Shown here: piece by piece, positions 62,653 to 64,000 of the stretch
Numbering within the stretch: position 1 is the stretch's first letter
How the letters are laid out: every line of letters starts with the position of its first letter
NCBI GenBank assembly: GCA_945890485.1
Contig: CAMDCN010000019.1
Span: forward strand, 62,001 to 126,000
Direction of reading: 5' to 3'
Length of the DNA stretch: 64,000 nucleotides
Source: Candidatus Sulfopaludibacter sp. SbA3
GTDB lineage: Bacteria; Acidobacteriota; Terriglobia; Bryobacterales; Bryobacteraceae
The notes under the pieces: generated by a model
Seen by the model: the letters and a program-made list of their open reading frames with translations, nothing else
What the model was told of the DNA's origin: nothing
The model's database searches: none
Position numbers and translations under genes: made by a program

Positions 62653-64000
62653 GCCAGAACCTCGGTCACGACCCGCGCCGGGAACTGGTCCGTGAGCCGC
62701 TCCTGCAGCCCGTGCCGCTCATAGACCAGCTTCCGGTAGTTCAGACCCAGCCGATCAAGAATCGTCGCATGGAGGTCATGTACGCTCACCCGGTTCTCCA
62801 CGGCCTTGAACCCAATCTCGTCCGTCGCCCCGTGCATCGTCCCGCCCTTCATCCCCGCCCCGGCCATCCACACGCTGAATCCATTTGGTCCGTGGTCCCG
62901 TCCCGCGTCCTTTCCGGTGCCACCCTGCGACATCGGTAATCGCCCGAATTCCCCGCCCCACACCACGAGCGTTTCGTCCAATAGGCCCCGCTGCTTCAAA
63001 TCCTTCAACAGCGCCGCCGCGGGCTTGTCGGTCTTCCCGCACGCGTACCGCAGACTCGCCTCCAGGCTCCCGTGCGAATCGAAGATCTGGCTTTCAATGT
63101 AGATCTGTACGTACCGAACGCCACGCTCTACCAGCCGCCGCGCCATCAGGCAACGCTTCCCGTAGGAAGCCGTCAACGGGTCGTTCAACCCGTAAGCCTC
63201 CCGGGTCGCCTCGCTCTCCTTCATCACGTCCAGCGCGTCGGAAGCGGCCATCTGCATCCGCGCCGCCAGCTCATAACTGGAAATCCGCGCGTCCAACTCC
63301 GGCTGATACGGCCTCTGCTTCTGATGCGCGCTGTCCAACTTCCGCAGCAGGTTCCGCTCCGCCTCCACGAGCGGGGTAGGAATCTCCTCCCGCGGCTGCA
63401 GGTTCAGCACCGGCGGACCCTCCGTACGGAACCGGGTGCCCTGGTACAACGGCGGCAGCCAAGCCGACTGCCAATTCGAAATCCCGTTGATCGGCAACCC
63501 CTTCGGATCGTCCAGCACCACATACGCCGGCAGGTTCTGATTCTCCGTCCCTAACCCATAGGCCACCCAGGCCCCAATCGCCGGCCGGCTCGCAATCGTC
63601 CGCCCTGTATGCATCAGGAACAACGCCGGCTCATGGTTAGCATGTTCGCCGTACATCGACCGGATCAGCGCGATATCGTCCACGCACTCCGACAGATGCG
63701 GCAGCGCGTCGGAGATGTCCATGCCGCTCTTGCCCGCCTTCTTGAACGCGAACGGCGAAGGCATCAGCACGCCCGGCTTGTCGCCGTTCGAGATCGCAAA
63801 GCTCAGCTCCCGGCTCGGCGCCGAACCGGCCAGCCGCGTCAAGGTCGGCTTCGGATCGAACAGGTCCACTTGGCTCGGCCCGCCGTTCATGAACAGTTGG
63901 ATCACCGCCTTCGCCTTGGCCGGAGCGTGGGGCGCCTTTGGCTTCAAATCGTAAACGCCGGAATTGGCATAAAGGTCCCGGCCCAGCAGTCCTGCCAACG
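62649..64000 (-). CDS. DUF1501 protein (N-terminus outside the window)
   Basis: A DUF1501 (sulfatase/alkaline-phosphatase-fold) protein of at least 450 aa. The first codons at the edge read LAGLLGRDLYANSG, typical of the end of a Tat signal peptide region (upstream sequence is missing). Further motifs are VIQLFMNGGPSQVDLFDPKP, HANHEPALFLMHTG, DSHGSLEASLRYACGKTDKPAAALLKDLKQRGLLDETLVVWGGEFGR and GRDHGPNGFSVWMAGAGMKGG. It is exported. In planctomycetes and acidobacteria this family usually pairs with DUF1800/DUF1553 partners, which may lie outside the window. Confidence 0.88.
   Translation of the reverse strand, partial: LAGLLGRDLYANSGVYDLKPKAPHAPAKAKAVIQLFMNGGPSQVDLFDPKPTLTRLAGSAPSRELSFAISNGDKPGVLMPSPFAFKKAGKSGMDISDALPHLSECVDDIALIRSMYGEHANHEPALFLMHTGRTIASRPAIGAWVAYGLGTENQNLPAYVVLDDPKGLPINGISNWQSAWLPPLYQGTRFRTEGPPVLNLQPREEIPTPLVEAERNLLRKLDSAHQKQRPYQPELDARISSYELAARMQMAASDALDVMKESEATREAYGLNDPLTASYGKRCLMARRLVERGVRYVQIYIESQIFDSHGSLEASLRYACGKTDKPAAALLKDLKQRGLLDETLVVWGGEFGRLPMSQGGTGKDAGRDHGPNGFSVWMAGAGMKGGTMHGATDEIGFKAVENRVSVHDLHATILDRLGLNYRKLVYERHGLQERLTDQFPARVVTEVLA

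Noticed and set aside
1-64000. CRISPR arrays, tRNA or rRNA genes, insertion sequences, prophage
   Set aside because: No regular direct repeats with spacers, no cloverleaf or rRNA-like text and no transposase, integrase or phage structural gene was recognised.

Overview
This window is chromosomal DNA from a high-GC, Gram-negative-type bacterium, most likely an acidobacterium of the Solibacter/Bryobacter kind. That placement is inferred from several traits: an Oar-like TonB receptor with a carboxypeptidase-regulatory domain, DUF1501, DUF1080 and SMP-30 proteins, secreted amidohydrolases, a pentahaem cytochrome beside a GMC dehydrogenase, and a dcw cluster whose MurE has the DNPR signature of meso-diaminopimelate peptidoglycan. 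No tRNA, rRNA, CRISPR array, insertion sequence or prophage was recognised.

Layout. 0-10.8 kb: the 5' part of a TonB receptor, a BNR-repeat protein coupled to an Imm26-like protein, an MFS carrier, an SMP-30 protein, a widely conserved 481-aa protein of unknown function, and a four-gene molybdenum hydroxylase operon that includes its own MoaD-like protein. 10.8-21 kb: two amidohydrolases, a solitary Fic/Doc-like protein, an EF-P with a YeiP-type loop, a methyltransferase, a kelch protein and a PAS-rich sigma-54 activator. 21-30.4 kb: an ArsC-like gene read through an in-frame UGA (a selenoprotein), a phosphoesterase, a three-gene TPR operon, ComEA-like, DUF6677, ClpS, SDR, PgsA, HflX, Hfq and a sugar/ureide-type permease. 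30.4-44.3 kb: a periplasmic GMC dehydrogenase with pentahaem cytochrome, LolA-like, FAH, homoserine dehydrogenase, DUF4139, a beta-barrel-like protein, a receiver protein, nitrilase, pseudouridine synthase and a double esterase. 44.3-61.5 kb, minus strand: the division and cell-wall cluster mraZ-rsmH-ftsL-ftsI-murE-murF-mraY-murD-ftsW-murG-murC-ftsQ-ftsA2-ftsA-ftsZ. 61.8-64 kb: pyrophosphatase, acylphosphatase and a DUF1501 protein cut by the edge.

How it works together. The dcw genes build the lipid II precursor (MurC-F, MraY, MurG) and the septal machine (FtsQ, L, W, I, A, Z). Most junctions are a few bases apart or overlap, except the ftsL-ftsI gap, which holds two large palindromes. A second, shorter FtsA-like gene appears to lack the 1C domain and lies between ftsQ and ftsA.

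The most notable points are the UGA-containing gene with its SECIS-like hairpin, the shortened FtsA paralog, and a switch in plus-strand base composition near 10.85 kb. On both coding strands the plus strand goes from G-rich to C-rich, which fits a replication terminus or a rearrangement breakpoint.
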